Shown: positions 30,445-40,076, numbered from the stretch's first letter. The stretch is 64,000 nucleotides of DNA from Anthopleura xanthogrammica (GCA_964019055.1 OZ025216.1:7677414-7741413), one strand, 5' to 3'. Numbers and translations: made by a program. Notes: a model not told the origin generated them from the sequence alone.

Positions 30445-30672
30445 TTAGACCGTGTAACAAGCTGTAAAATGTAATATATTCACAGCCAAACAACGTAGCC
30501 GGCTCTTAGATTGGAATATGAAGCATGACCTTTGAGTTAGGAATGTAATTTTTCTTATTTTAGCCAGAAAACATAAAAGGACAAAAGTTTTGTTTAGTTT
30601 CAGATCGCCCATTTCAGATCTCCGATCGACAACGTTTTTTGAAATACGCGCATGCGCATGCTTGATGTACAT
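30445..30672 (-). CDS. Conserved 75-codon ORF, uncertain gene (unit 1)
   Basis: This short minus-strand frame lies just right of the minisatellite and encodes a basic peptide starting MYIKHAHARISKNVV. It has no signal peptide or domain that I recognise. The same peptide is encoded at 44206-44433 and 56724-56951. Four nucleotide differences are visible among the three copies, and all are silent: AAG/AAA, CTA/TTA, CTG/CTT and CTA/CTG (the first a Lys codon, the others Leu). That is mild evidence for constraint, but the copies are recent duplicates and the sample is tiny. The 5' end overlaps an alternating GCGCATGCGCATGC palindrome. It could equally be a chance frame or a fragment of an exon. 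Confidence 0.25.
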   Translation of the reverse strand: MYIKHAHARISKNVVDRRSEMGDLKLNKTFVLLCFLAKIRKITFLTQRSCFIFQSKSRLRCLAVNILHFTACYTV

Positions 30673-31257
30673 TTACATATCTCTTTTATGCCAAACATTC
30701 CACCTGCCAAAATATTCTGAGGGATGAGAAAATAAAACCTCCCAGGCTGATTTGTGTATACGTCGCATCTGGATTTTTCAAAACACGTCCCACATGGAAA
30801 GAAATAACCACAACGACAAAACCATCAGCAATACAAGAGACAAACCGGATGTGCTGGTCATAGCAAGGGGTTAATCATCTACGGTCTAGGGGCCGACTAA
30901 CCTCTCCCTTAGGCTTCGGCCGAGCTTCCTGATCAGTCAGTAATGTCCTCCCGGGATAGCGGTGTTGGGGTCGAAATCGCCAGCGTAGCCGTAAGTCCAT
31001 ACGATGCTTCAGCACTCGATGTCTGGAAGTATGGTCCTGGTTAATCAACCAATAAAAACAAATTTATTCCATAAAACTGAGTATTTATTGGAGATAAAAT
31101 ATTAAGTAGATGAATTTTGGAAAATAGACTGATGGCTCGCACCTACAAGTTTTTCCATGTTCTGATACTTTATTCCTAACGTAGATAGATCCATTATATT
31201 ACAAATCGTGGTCGCGTTACGCTCATAACGATAAAAGGTCACACCGAAGAAGAGTCT
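30673..31257. other. GC-richer conserved stretch, nature unknown
   Basis: The part at about 30850-31040 is clearly more GC-rich than its surroundings and is well kept at about 44615-44810 and 57135-57325. It includes self-complementary pieces such as AGGCTTCGGCCGAGCTT and CTGATCAG. It has no open frame of note. It could be a transposable-element body or a structured RNA, and I cannot assign it. Confidence 0.3.
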
Positions 31258-31560
31258 AAAGGATGGTTGCACAACACCATCCATCAAACTGGCCTTCCTA
31301 GGTTATCATTATGGGATGTTTGCGCGAGGTCAGTCTCAATGATGGTGGCGCAATTCCATCCATCAAACTTGCCTTCCAAGGTTATCAATATGGGATGTTT
31401 GCGCGAGGTCAGTCTCAATGATGGTGGCGCAATTCCATCCAACAAACTTGCCTTCCAAGGTTATACTGTATATGAACCGACCTTTATAGGTTATAATGTA
31501 TATGATGTGATGTTATCACGAGGGAGGCCAGTCTGAAGGATGGTGGCAGAATTCCATTTA
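31258..31560. repeat. 79-bp tandem repeat, unit 1
   Basis: GGATGGTTGCACAAC (about 31261), GATGGTGGCGCAATTCC (31341 and 31420) and GGATGGTGGCAGAATTCC (31538) begin successive repeats. The spacing is about 79-80 bp for the first three and 118 bp for the last. Each contains CCATCCATCAAACTTGCC and GGGATGTTTGCGCGAGG pieces. Units 2 and 3 have one repeat fewer. Confidence 0.75.
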
Positions 31561-31569
31561 TCAAAATGA

Positions 31570-31740
31570 CCTTTGGCGTGGGGTAAAACGCTCGCCTCTC
31601 GCCTCCACGATCGGGGGATCGATTTCCAGTCTCCTCATTTGAGCTGTGTTGGTTAGTTCTCTTTTTCTGATTCCGAAAGTCTTCGATTGACCGTAATCCA
31701 CGTTTCTCGTTGTTTCCTGTTCTTCTAGTTGACGCGTGTA
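31570..31740 (+). mobile_element. tRNA-derived SINE-like segment, unit 1
   Basis: TGGCGTGGGG at 31574-31583 resembles a pol III A box. GGATCGATTTCC at 31616-31627 resembles a B box, at about the tRNA spacing. In between is CGCTCGCCTCTCGCCTCC, like the anticodon arm of coral tRNA-type SINEs. Downstream GTTGGTTAGTTCTC also resembles the SINE body as I remember it. No poly-A tail or target-site duplication was found, so this is an old fragment. It is not a functional tRNA: the cloverleaf cannot be completed. Confidence 0.45.
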
Positions 31741-32338
31741 CCATTTGTGGGAAGGCAAAGTTTCCAGCTCTTTTCGGTTGGTAGACGCGGGAATTTCCAA
31801 CCCGATGGATTGGTTCAAATGGTAAGCACTCCTGGTATGTAACCTTTTTCGTACGGAATTTCGCAAAGTCCTTCATCTTCGTATTAGTTAACGCATGTTG
31901 AATAAAGCACAGGCAGTCCAACCACGATCACACGCGACTTCGATGTTCATATTTTTTCACTTTCTTCGCTCGCAACTCTGTAAGTCTCAGAGAGGTCGTC
32001 TTTGAGCAAGTCTACGTTTTTCAAAATAGCAGAAACTGATCAAAAGGAATGTAATAAAACTGAAGAAATTACTGCCTGTTTCCTCCTTGTCAGCACCTGT
32101 TTGAGGAACAAGACACTGACGCCTATCATTCCCGCCGATTTTCCAAATAACGCAGTATACACTTTAGGATTCAACTTTCATGATAATTCTCTTACATGCA
32201 TCATTCATTCAAAACTTTTGATATCTCTGCATCAAAAAAAGATATCTAAAGTGTAAACGCCATTCTGACTTTTTCAAACAGCTCTTCCATGTTCAGAGCG
32301 TCAAAAACTTGAAGGAAAGTTTTTCGTTTTAAATTTAT
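31741..32338. other. No gene recognised, unit 1
   Basis: This sequence is shared with about 45421-45822 and 57941-58419, but with block losses: unit 2 lacks the piece containing CCCGATGGATTGG, and unit 3 keeps half of it. The short frames here change between copies. I see no function. Confidence 0.4.
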
Positions 32339-32345
32339 CCATTTA

Positions 32346-32631
32346 ACCGGGGGGGGGGGGGGGTACTTCGGGTCGTTTCATACGGGGATGCTCCGCCCGG
32401 ACTCTCGACCCCTTACCTATACCAAATTTCAGCAAAAAGTGACCCCTTTTTTATACCTTTTTGCCTGAAAAGGTACCCCTTTCATATACTTTTGAAGAAA
32501 ATCTACCCCTTTTTATTCCAAAACTCGCAAATTTCCACCCCTTTTCTATACGTGCGGCTTGAAAAAAGTACCCCTTTCGGGCGGAGCATCCCCGTATAGT
32601 CAATTATAGGGAGTACCCCCCCCCCCCCGGG
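32346..32631. mobile_element. Poly-G/poly-C-ended MITE, copy 1
   Basis: The element opens with a run of about 15 G followed by TACT and closes with AGTAC followed by a C run. CATACGGGGATGCTCCGCCC near the left end is mirrored by GGGCGGAGCATCCCCGTATA near the right end. The flanks CCATTTA (32339-32345 and 32632-32638) look like a 7-bp target-site duplication. The interior has several ACCCCTTTT plus TATA blocks at about 25-40 bp spacing. There is no coding capacity. Confidence 0.75.
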
Positions 32632-32638
32632 CCATTTA

Positions 32639-33528
32639 GTTGAGACTGTGGTGTGGTGCTTACCATTTTTTGTCACCCACCCCTAAATCTGTTTAGTATG
32701 TCCCAGCGAACATTTGTGCCAAGTTTGGTGCTTGTACTCAAATTTGCAACGATCTTCGCTATATTTTTGTCGCTAACAAACCTGACCATATAGCCAGTTC
32801 AAAGTTTAAGAGTGGCTGGCCGTAAATATCGACTATGGTCGGGGGGAAAAAATTCCCAAATTTTTCTTTTCCTTACCAGAAGATTGCATTAGTTGAGGTG
32901 ATGCTCAGAAAAAAATATCAGTAGTTTCCGCCAATCAAGCAAGTCTTGTGTGACGGAACAATTTCTTGTCCGCGACAGCGCAAGTTCGTTGAGTTGTGCG
33001 GGGCAATTACATGTTACACATTACATCAAGACAAATAGTTCACTTTTATTGATACACAAATCTCACACGTATCAGTCTCAACATACATACATAAGCTGGT
33101 AAGCACGATTCACGAGATAGCCATTGTAAAAGATTCACATTACCTTATATGCTAGTGTGTCCTTACATGTTGTCTAGTCGTCTCTATTCCTACTCAACTC
33201 TTGGGGCACTCTTCTATATCGTGGCTACTCTCTCGGATACTCAACTATATCTCTACTATCATGCATCTCAACTATCATCTCTCTGGCGCGCGCTCCGACT
33301 TAAATAGTAGCGCTATGCCACGATGGACAGATGCCAATCTAATGTAACTTCTCTTAACAACTGATAAGGTGTGCACCCCCCGGCTGGTAGCTATGAAGAA
33401 GTAATTCCTAAGTTTTCTTATAAATTCGTTAAACAGTACATTGAAGTAAAACAAGAAATGCAAAGAACAACTAATTGTACGATTTTCTATCAAAAGAAAT
33501 CTAAGTTGTAGCGAAGTTCGTTATGAGA
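32639..33528. other. No gene recognised, unit 1
   Basis: This sequence is shared with 46125-47017 and 58723-59614. It contains no convincing coding frame, and the short frames on both strands (60-84 codons) lack domains and drift between copies. Confidence 0.4.
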
Positions 33529-33532
33529 ATAA

Positions 33533-34335
33533 TGTAATGGGGAAAGTTTAGAGTTATTTGGAAATAAGGGAAAAATCATATTTTGATCTCGGTTCAACTA
33601 ACACTATCTTGAGTAATTGAAACTCTTGTTGTTTAGTAATGATTTATCAACAGACAGTCTATTCTGACACGTGCCCAGCCAATAGCAACTCGATCCTAAT
33701 GACTTGTTTGTTGGTTGGTCATTATACCTAGTCAATGTTTGCTTCATGACAATTATTTCCTGGTCTTCATTCAACTAGAGGAAGGCTTTTAGTAGATAAC
33801 AGCTGCAAACCACAGTACTTTTCCAGTAAAAACCAGTTTCAGTTTTGTACAGGTTTGAACATGCGTACTGGGAAAAGTAACACTGTTTATTCGGTAAACA
33901 GATTGCTTGCTAGCCGTTTTCTGAGCCTTCGCTTAAGGTTATATTGTTTGAAACTACAAAGTATTGTTATTGTAAAATATTCTTTACTAGTCCAGCTAGC
34001 GAATTCTATCGCCGGTTTTGTTAGGGCGAGTCTTGCGGGTAAGCGCTCTTATTTTTGCACTAAGTAAACAGCTACCCTCAAGCCTTACGTCATATGCTGT
34101 ATAACTAGCTGTGCCCAGTTTGGCTTGGCACAAACCGGTTATGTGACGTAGCCCCTAGCTGTTGGCATAAATACGAGTTTGCTAGTTGCTACCAGTTAGT
34201 GAGAGTTCAGTACTAGTTCAGTCGAAGTCAGAGTGAAGTCAAGAGCAGAATAAAGATCAGTAAAACACCAGAAAGCATCCATATTCTGTGTCATTGAAGG
34301 ACGAGCTAGTCCCACCAGAGAAAACCTTCGTGACA
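33533..34335 (+). mobile_element. Solo LTR, only in unit 1
   Basis: This 803-bp insertion starts TGTAATGGGG and ends CTTCGTGACA, so it has TG...CA ends. It is flanked by a 4-bp direct repeat ATAA (33529-33532, 34336-34339). Units 2 and 3 have the uninterrupted site (GAGAATAACC at about 47010, GAGAATAAGC at about 59609). Near the right end are a TATA-like GCATAAATACGAG (about 34165) and AATAAA (34249-34254) in the order expected for U3-R-U5. That gives plus orientation and suggests a gypsy- or BEL-type LTR left by recombination of a full element. No internal retroviral genes are present. Confidence 0.8.
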
Positions 34336-34339
34336 ATAA

Positions 34340-34878
34340 GCTAGCTAAAATTTGGTAACAGTAAACAGAAAATATCGTAAACAACTCATAAATTAGCTAA
34401 AATATTAAAATTACATTTAAGGACTTCCCATTTTATAGCGTCTCTGGCAACCGCGGTTTCCAACGTAAAATGAATGGTACTGAAAGGCTATTTGTTCAAT
34501 GAACATGTCCAAATAATAAGGGATTAACTTAGCATACACTAGAGATAAACACAATGAAGGCCGATTCCAGATTCTTATTGTTTGGACATGTAGTACATTT
34601 TTACCTATTATTAAGTAATCCTTTTTCATGTTTGATTCATGTTCCAAGGATTACAGTAATTGAATACGATAACAGCTGTGATTAATATGGGCAAGAGTTG
34701 AAAGAACACGACTAGAATTCCGTGTCGTCACACTTGTACGTCCCAGCTTAATTACTCCAAGTCCTTCATGACATCTAGACAAAGGTCTTGAAACATAGTT
34801 ATTTATTCAATGGACTTTTAGAATCTGCCTTTGATTCTGTATGTCACAAAAAGCTCCTGGCTATGGTATATATACTAG
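34340..34878. other. No gene recognised, between solo LTR and fold-back cluster
   Basis: This AT-rich sequence is shared with 47018-47561 and 59615-60080. In unit 3 the last part (matching about 34809-34914) is deleted. A conserved 76-codon minus-strand frame (34417-34647) is present in units 1 and 3, but I do not find support for it as a gene. Confidence 0.4.
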
Positions 34879-35036
34879 TTATACAATGGTCTCGAGTGGC
34901 ATACCGTGGAATATCCCACGAGTCACGTGTAGTTTCTAGTATACACACGAGCCTTTAGGCGAGTGTGTATACAAAGAAAATACAAGTGACGAGTGGGATA
35001 TCGATCCACGGTATGTTACGAGAAACCATTGTATAA
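34879..35036. mobile_element. Fold-back hairpin downstream of the gene, unit 1
   Basis: TTATACAATGGT (34879) pairs with ACCATTGTATAA (ending 35036). Inside, CATACCGTGGAATATCCCAC pairs imperfectly with GTGGGATATCGATCCACGG. A smaller nested hairpin AGTATACACACGAG/GTGTGTATAC sits in the middle. It is a typical MITE fold-back. Confidence 0.65.
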
Positions 35037-35040
35037 CCAT

Positions 35041-35425
35041 TTTATCCCACACCATAGAAAATACAAATGCATAGATCAAATGCGCAGTGCATGATGGGAA
35101 GGAAGAGTGAAATACCGACGAATACACGCATCAAGCATTCCGCGCTACTGCTCTAAGCGCATGCTCAGGGGATTAAAAAGTGGGATAATATTTTGTAAAA
35201 TATGCAATTTTTTGGTATATTTGACTCAAAATTCGCTGAACGGTACGTGATCTTGAATATTTAATGAAAAATACAACTAAAATATAACATGTTTTACAAA
35301 ATATTATCTCACTTTTTGATCCCCTGAGCATGCGCTTAGAGCAGTAGCGCGGAATGCTTGATGCGTGTATATGCAACGGCTTTCCTGCTTTCTGATTGGC
35401 TGTATTTTCTATGGTGTGAGATGAA
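35041..35425. mobile_element. Nested long fold-back element, unit 1
   Basis: The outer arms TTATCCCACACCATAG / CTATGGTGTGAGATGA enclose inner arms of about 80 bp (35122-35205 against 35288-35370) that include AGCGCATGCTCAGGGGAT and its complement. The right side runs on into GTGAGCGCAGCGAAC (about 35496), an end motif I associate with anthozoan MITEs. It lies immediately 3' of the coiled-coil exon, so it probably falls in the 3' untranslated region. Confidence 0.7.
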
Positions 35426-35513
35426 TAGAGGTTATTACATGGGCGCGCGGAGATACGAATTTTATCTTCGAGTGTTGAAAAGATCTCCCACGAGTGAGCG
35501 CAGCGAACTACTA

Positions 35514-36737
35514 CTAAATACCGCAGTTTAAAAGAATAATTACGAAAATAATTACGAAAATAATTACGACAGAAATAATAAAATGTCGTCTTCTGTCCTG
35601 TTCTAGCTTCTTCTTCTGTCGTAAAAGCTGTCTGTTTTCATATTCTAGCTTCCTCTTCTGTTGTTTAAACTGTTTTTTGTCCCCTTCTAGCTTCTCCTTC
35701 TGCTGTTTAAGCTGTCTGTTTTCCTCTTCTACACTCTTCTTCTGTTGTTTAAGCTGTCTTTTATACTCTTCTAGCTTCTCCTTCTGCTGTTTAAGCTGTC
35801 TGTTTTCCTCTTCTACACTCTTCTTCTGTTGTTTAAGCTGTCTGTTTTCCTCTTCTACACTCTTCTTCTGTTCTTTAAGCTGTCTTTTATACTCTTCTAG
35901 CTTCTCCTTCTGCTGTTTAAGCTGTCTGTTTTCCTCTTCTACACTCTTCTTCTGTTGTTTAAGCTGTCTTTTATACTCTTCTAGCTTCTCCTTCTGCTGT
36001 TTAAGCTGTCTGTTTTCCTCTTCTACACTCTTCTTCTGTTGTTTAAGCTGTCTTTTATACTCTTCTAGCTTCTCCTTCTGCTGTTTCGACTGTGTTTTAT
36101 CCTCTTCTAACTTCTCATTCTGTAGTCTAAGCTGTCCATTTTCATATTCTTGCTTCTCCTTCTGCTGTTTAAACTGTCTTTTATCTTCTTCTAACTTCTC
36201 ATTCTGTAGTCTAAGCTGTCCATTTTCATATTCTTGCTTCTCCTTCTGCTGTTTCGACTGTGTTTTATCATCTTCTAACTTCTCATTCTGTAGTCTAAGC
36301 TGTCCATTTTCATATTCTTGCTTCTCCTTCTGCTGTTTAAACTGTCTTTTATCCTCTTCTAACTTCTCATTCTGTAGTCTAAGCTGTCCATTTTCATATT
36401 CTTGCTTCTCCTTCTGCTGTTTAAACTGTCTTTTATCTTCTTCTAACTTCTCATTCTGTTGTCTTAGCTGTCCATTTTCATATTCTTGCTTCTCCTTCTG
36501 CTGTTTAAACTGTCTTTTATCTTCTTCTAACTTCTCATTCTGTTGTCTTAGCTGTCCATTTTCATATTCTAGCTTCTCCTTCTGCTGTTTAAACTGTCTT
36601 TTATCCTCTTCTAACTTCTCCTTCTGCTGTTTAAGCTGTCTGTTTTTCCTTTCCAGTTCCTCTTGTTCTCTTAGATGTCTTAACTCCTCTAATTCGACCG
36701 GTAAAGGTTTCGTTAACGTGTGTTTGCCCTTAGCGGC
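35514..36737 (-). CDS. Exon C: coiled-coil repeats plus C-terminal membrane anchor, copy 1
   Basis: This is the last coding exon, about 407 residues. A good acceptor (TTTATTTGTTTCAG, AG at 36739-36738) precedes AAKGKHTLTKPLPVELEEL in phase 0. From there a highly charged Lys/Glu/Gln sequence repeats every 14 residues, as in KLEEDKRQFKQQKE and KQEYENGQLRLQNE, that is two heptads with no Pro or Gly breaks. The end is a basic cluster (KKKLEQDRRRHF), then about 19 hydrophobic residues (IISVVIIFVIIFVIILL) and NCGI. This predicts a long rod held in a membrane by its tail, with the rest in the cytosol. Two 12-bp repeats lie inside the membrane segment. Exon A of this copy has a nonsense codon, so a full-length product is doubtful. 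Confidence 0.72.
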   Translation of the reverse strand, partial: AAKGKHTLTKPLPVELEELRHLREQEELERKNRQLKQQKEKLEEDKRQFKQQKEKLEYENGQLRQQNEKLEEDKRQFKQQKEKQEYENGQLRQQNEKLEEDKRQFKQQKEKQEYENGQLRLQNEKLEEDKRQFKQQKEKQEYENGQLRLQNEKLEDDKTQSKQQKEKQEYENGQLRLQNEKLEEDKRQFKQQKEKQEYENGQLRLQNEKLEEDKTQSKQQKEKLEEYKRQLKQQKKSVEEENRQLKQQKEKLEEYKRQLKQQKKSVEEENRQLKQQKEKLEEYKRQLKEQKKSVEEENRQLKQQKKSVEEENRQLKQQKEKLEEYKRQLKQQKKSVEEENRQLKQQKEKLEGDKKQFKQQKRKLEYENRQLLRQKKKLEQDRRRHFIISVVIIFVIIFVIILLNCGI

Positions 36738-36741
36738 CTGA

Positions 36742-37778
36742 AACAAATAAAGACAGAACAGTAAAAAAACTGAAAAGCTATTTTTTCTGTTAATAGTAGT
36801 TATACATAGGGTGTTGACTCAACTTACAATGTAATATGTAACCAATAGTGAATTTACAGGCCTGGAACTGCTGCCGCAGACTGGTCAGTTATTTTTTTCG
36901 TATTTATTTACCAATATTTAGCCAGGAGTTGCCCCCTTCAGCATTGCTGATATCAATGGGGGCCCTGGTAAGTAAGAGAACATGATAAATCAGTGAACAG
37001 ATCTAGAAAAATAATAATCTACAAAAAAAAAACGAAAAATGAAATTTTAAGATCAAAATAAAGGTCTTACAAAAAACATCCCTAATTTCCACTCGGTCCC
37101 GAAGAAAATATTGATTTACATTGTTTTACGATGTTCGGGAGCTCGTTGTGAGTATGCGATTGCCCCCTGTAATGCCACTGACTTCCTCCATTCTATCAAA
37201 AGTCAGTTCTTATTTTTGGAAGTACTGTGATGTACCACGACTAAAGGACATTTTTAGAAGGTTAATTAAGCTCGATCATTTTAATTAAATAGCACTCTTT
37301 TAAAATAACACTGGAGATTGTGAGTACAATGAATAGTTTGCAATACTTTGGACTGCCAGGAGTTTAGTCTTGACCATTTAAAACTCAGTTGTTTAGCTAT
37401 CAGTATGCAAGCACTACATATATAGAGTTTATATCTACATACCAATTTTTTTTCTCTCCCACCTGAAATGAAATATCGGTCTATTAATAAGTAACAAGCC
37501 AGTGTAAAAAAAAATGGATATTTCCTATCATAGGAATGGCATGACTGAAAGTGCGCGATGTGCTGTGTGCTCTCATGATGCACGTGTTCCCAACCAATCA
37601 GAAAGCGAGATGTATAACAGTTATTTCATAATGCGTCATGAGTTCTGCCCTTTTACACAATAATGATGAACTTGTACATATTATACAAGAGGTTGGTGAC
37701 GAATAGCCTGTGTGCAGCCGGCGACTTTAACGCAGTATAGGTGACGAAATCCTTAGTTTGCATTCTCTCAGTTCACGC
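36742..37778 (-). other. Intron between exons B and C, left part, unit 1
   Basis: No exon is resolved here. The stretch about 36900-36990, read on the minus strand (GGGGGCAACTCCTGGCTAAA then TAAATAAATA), resembles the 3' tail of a CR1/L2-type LINE. A 100-codon minus-strand frame (37281-37583) is present and identical in unit 3 (62115-62417) but disrupted in unit 2. Because exon B ends in phase 1 at its best donor and exon C starts in phase 0, a small missing exon of length 3n+2 could lie here or in 38237-38465. Confidence 0.4.
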
Positions 37779-37788
37779 GTTCTCATCA

Positions 37789-38226
37789 AGGGAGCACGGC
37801 AGAAATAAATTTATTGATTGGTCTTCCTGTGGTATTGAAGTGTGTTGACGAATGCGGCGGTTTTCCACGAAAATATAGCGTGGGTTCACTTAAATATCCA
37901 AGATGGCGCTTACATAATTTTGACCCCATGAGCACGGCAGAGATAAATTTATTGATTGGTCTTCCTGTGGTAATGACGTTTGCTGACGAATGCGGTTTTC
38001 CACGAAAATATAGCGTGGGCTCACGTAAATATCCAATATGGTGGCTTACATAATATTGACGCGTCAATAATATATAACGTCCGCCATATTTGTTTAACTA
38101 TGAGCCCGCACGCATTTTAAGAAAACAGCGTTGCATCAACACCACAGGAAGCCCATGCGCTTAGAAAAGCTGCACGTTAATACCACAGGATGACCAATCA
38201 ATAAATTTATCTCTGCCGTGATCTCT
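37789..38226. mobile_element. MITE with 10-bp target-site duplication (MULE-like), unit 1
   Basis: The ends AGGGAGCACGGCAG and CTGCCGTGATCTCT are inverted with few mismatches. The flanks are a perfect 10-bp direct repeat GTTCTCATCA (37779-37788, 38227-38236), a length seen with Mutator-like elements. A second inverted pair with ATAAATTTATTGATTGGTC starts at 37933 and ends at 38220. The left 137 bp of the element is tandemly duplicated (37795-37930 and 37933-38070). There is no transposase. It lies in the intron of the coiled-coil gene. Confidence 0.75.
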
Positions 38227-38465
38227 GTTCTCATCAGTACAAATCAAAGGTTTATGAAAATGGTCCAGAGTCCTTCAATACCGTGCTTTAAAAAAATAAT
38301 AATTAGGAGCTATCAACCCTAGCGGCAATTTGCTTTGTTTGCACCAACTATTCTTAACCCTTGGACCCTTTCCTTGGATTCACCAACAAACACTCAGTGC
38401 CCTGATTATGATCTTTTATTAAATCTATAAATTAGAATTAAGAACATATCTAACTGAATACATAC

Positions 38466-38723
38466 CCGGGGTTGCAATTACGTACTTATTCTTGGTGGTA
38501 GGTTGGTGCTGATCATGATGGGCAGGTTCACGTGAAGGTGAAGCATGGAACCCATTCTCGCTATTAGGCTGTTCAGTGGAGGGTGAGGATTCGGCCCCTT
38601 CTGTTGGTTCTCCAGTCTCATCTTTAAGGCCAAACGACGAGGTGCCTGCTGGCTGTCCAGACTCAGCTCCAAGGGCAAGTGGTAAGTCCATTGGACCATC
38701 TGTATGCGATGCAGATGTCGTTT
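38466..38723 (-). CDS. Exon B: acidic Ser/Pro/Gly-rich linker, copy 1
   Basis: The acceptor (CCCCCCAAAG, AG at 38725-38724) continues exon A in phase 1. The codon split between the exons gives Glu, then TTSASHTDGPMDLPLALGAE and a low-complexity linker with DETGEPTEGAESSPSTEQ. The likely donor is G then GTATGT (GT at 38465-38464) after KNKYVIATP. That donor leaves phase 1, which would hit a stop if joined directly to exon C. A weaker donor GTAATT after NKY would give the phase 0 needed. Compared with copy 2 it lacks two residues (SREPAHHDQ for SGELPALHDQ). Confidence 0.6.
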
Positions 38724-38932
38724 CTTTGGGGGGAAATATTTATAATCAATCTTAGACGCAAAAGAATGAGGTTTCGATATTTCTAATCTAACCTAAGTCA
38801 CCATACCTTTTAAGCTTGGTCTTTGTGCCAAGTAGCATGCAAATTTTATTCATCTATTCGAACCATGTATAAGTCAGGATTTTTAAAGGTGGTTATCTAC
38901 TGTTGGACAAACAGACATTTAATAAGTATTAC

Positions 38933-39655
38933 CTTTTTTTATTTCGAACATGAAAATCGAGATTGTGCAGTCGCGATCGTTTGTCTTTTTGTAACATCCC
39001 ACTATAGTTTTTTCTTTTTCCAAGATAATTCGAAGTGGCCCAGCCTTGTTCAGTTTGCCATACTGAACCGCCTCATTAACGTGATAGATATTACTCTGTG
39101 ATTGGCTTTGGCTCACGCTGAAGGAAATGAACGTAAGATAGTCGGCACCACGTCCCATTCCTAGTCCATACAAGTTCTTGCTGGGATCTAGAATTTCATT
39201 AATTCCAGCCTGTATCTTGCAGTATTTCATCATAAACTTGCTATCATTTAGATCTTCAGAATCACAGCACAAAAAGAAATGCCCATTAAATGCAATCACA
39301 AACGGGTTGTTTTCCAGAGTACATTCTTTCGGTTTCATGGACTTCTCATTCTTTTGAATCTCTATATACTAAATGACTGCTTTGGTCACCTTTCCTTGGA
39401 TGTTGCTAACAGAACTATAAAGAAGGTATTTAGACCTTTCTAATTTATTCCTCTTGACTTTGGCTGAAGGATCTATGAAATATTCGACGAAATGTTTAAG
39501 ATCGGCATCTTTTTTCAAAAAGACTCCGTGGAATTTAATATTTGAAGATTTCTCCAGATTTCCTTCAGGTTTTTCCAGAATTGTCAATTCAACAGTGGCA
39601 GTTCCTGCAGTAGCCGTATCCACGAAAGGCATTGTTGCTTTATACTGAAGATTAC
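38933..39655 (-). pseudogene. Exon A: unrecognised 233-residue domain, copy 1, with nonsense codon
   Basis: An acceptor (TTCTTTTATATTCAG, AG at 39657-39656) opens the exon. The first good ATG is 39632-39630 (MPFVDTATAG). The frame runs 233 codons to a donor (GTAATA, GT at 38932-38931) after FEIKK, except for TAG at 39371-39369 where copy 2 has AAG (Lys). The remainder stays open and restarts at MKPKECTLENN. I do not recognise the fold. It is rich in alternating hydrophobic stretches, has Cys-Cys in FFLCCDSEDL, and has no signal peptide. Copy 1 also differs by several substitutions, such as GMGRGADY for GKECGADY. Confidence 0.6.
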
Positions 39656-40076
39656 CTGAATATAAAAGAAAAATGAATTTAGTGTGTGTATAGATATGAA
39701 AAATGAAATCCAAATCTACCTGTTTATGACACCCCCACACAGACTTGGTTGCAACACTCCGGTTGGCTTAAGGTAATTCCCTCGAAAGAAATTTTGCCAA
39801 TAACTTTGTTCTGAAACTTTGTATGGACATTAATGATGTAATGGACATTTAAAAACTGAAATAAAAAGAGGGGGTCACCATTCTCATTTTCCCACTAGAT
39901 ACTCTTCAAATGTAGCAATATACAGGTTTTATGGCGAAATGTGGTAGCAACCGGAAGTCGTAATCCAAAACGTTTATTCTCGGTTCAAAGTACTTCCTTA
40001 CAATAAAACGTACCTATAATTCAAAGTTGAATAATCATTCTATACTTCTAAATCCATCAAAGTAATTAAATGACTT
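39656..40076. promoter_or_regulatory. Conserved region upstream of exon A, possible promoter or 5' exon, unit 1
   Basis: This stretch is shared with 52362-52783 and ends where the units diverge, so it is the only shared upstream sequence left for a promoter in both copies. On the minus strand AAACAG then GTAGAT (GT at 39719-39718) is a plausible donor only 64 bp before the exon A acceptor. No TATA box is evident. The assignment is an inference from position alone. Confidence 0.3.

Noticed and set aside
31570..31640. Functional tRNA gene
   Set aside because: Only A- and B-box-like pieces are present. The acceptor stem does not pair, and copies 2 and 3 have a broken B box, so a decayed SINE fits better.
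34936..35127. 63-codon minus-strand frame kept in all three units
   Set aside because: It lies inside the fold-back elements, and the three copies are identical in nucleotide sequence, so nothing indicates coding constraint.
35677..36741. Plus-strand Ser/Cys/Phe-rich open frame opposite exon C (also 48059-49294 and 60847-61575)
   Set aside because: It is the antisense of the coiled-coil repeat. The minus strand has splice borders, a heptad pattern and a membrane anchor.
36840..36990. Missing exon between B and C (acceptor TCTCTTACTTACCAG, donor GTAAATA on the minus strand)
   Set aside because: The candidate exon has an in-frame TAA in the phase required by exon B, and the sequence looks like a LINE 3' tail.
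37281..37583. 100-codon minus-strand frame in the intron, identical at 62115-62417
   Set aside because: Units 1 and 3 are almost identical here, so identity is not evidence of selection. Unit 2 disrupts the frame, and the sequence lacks domain features.
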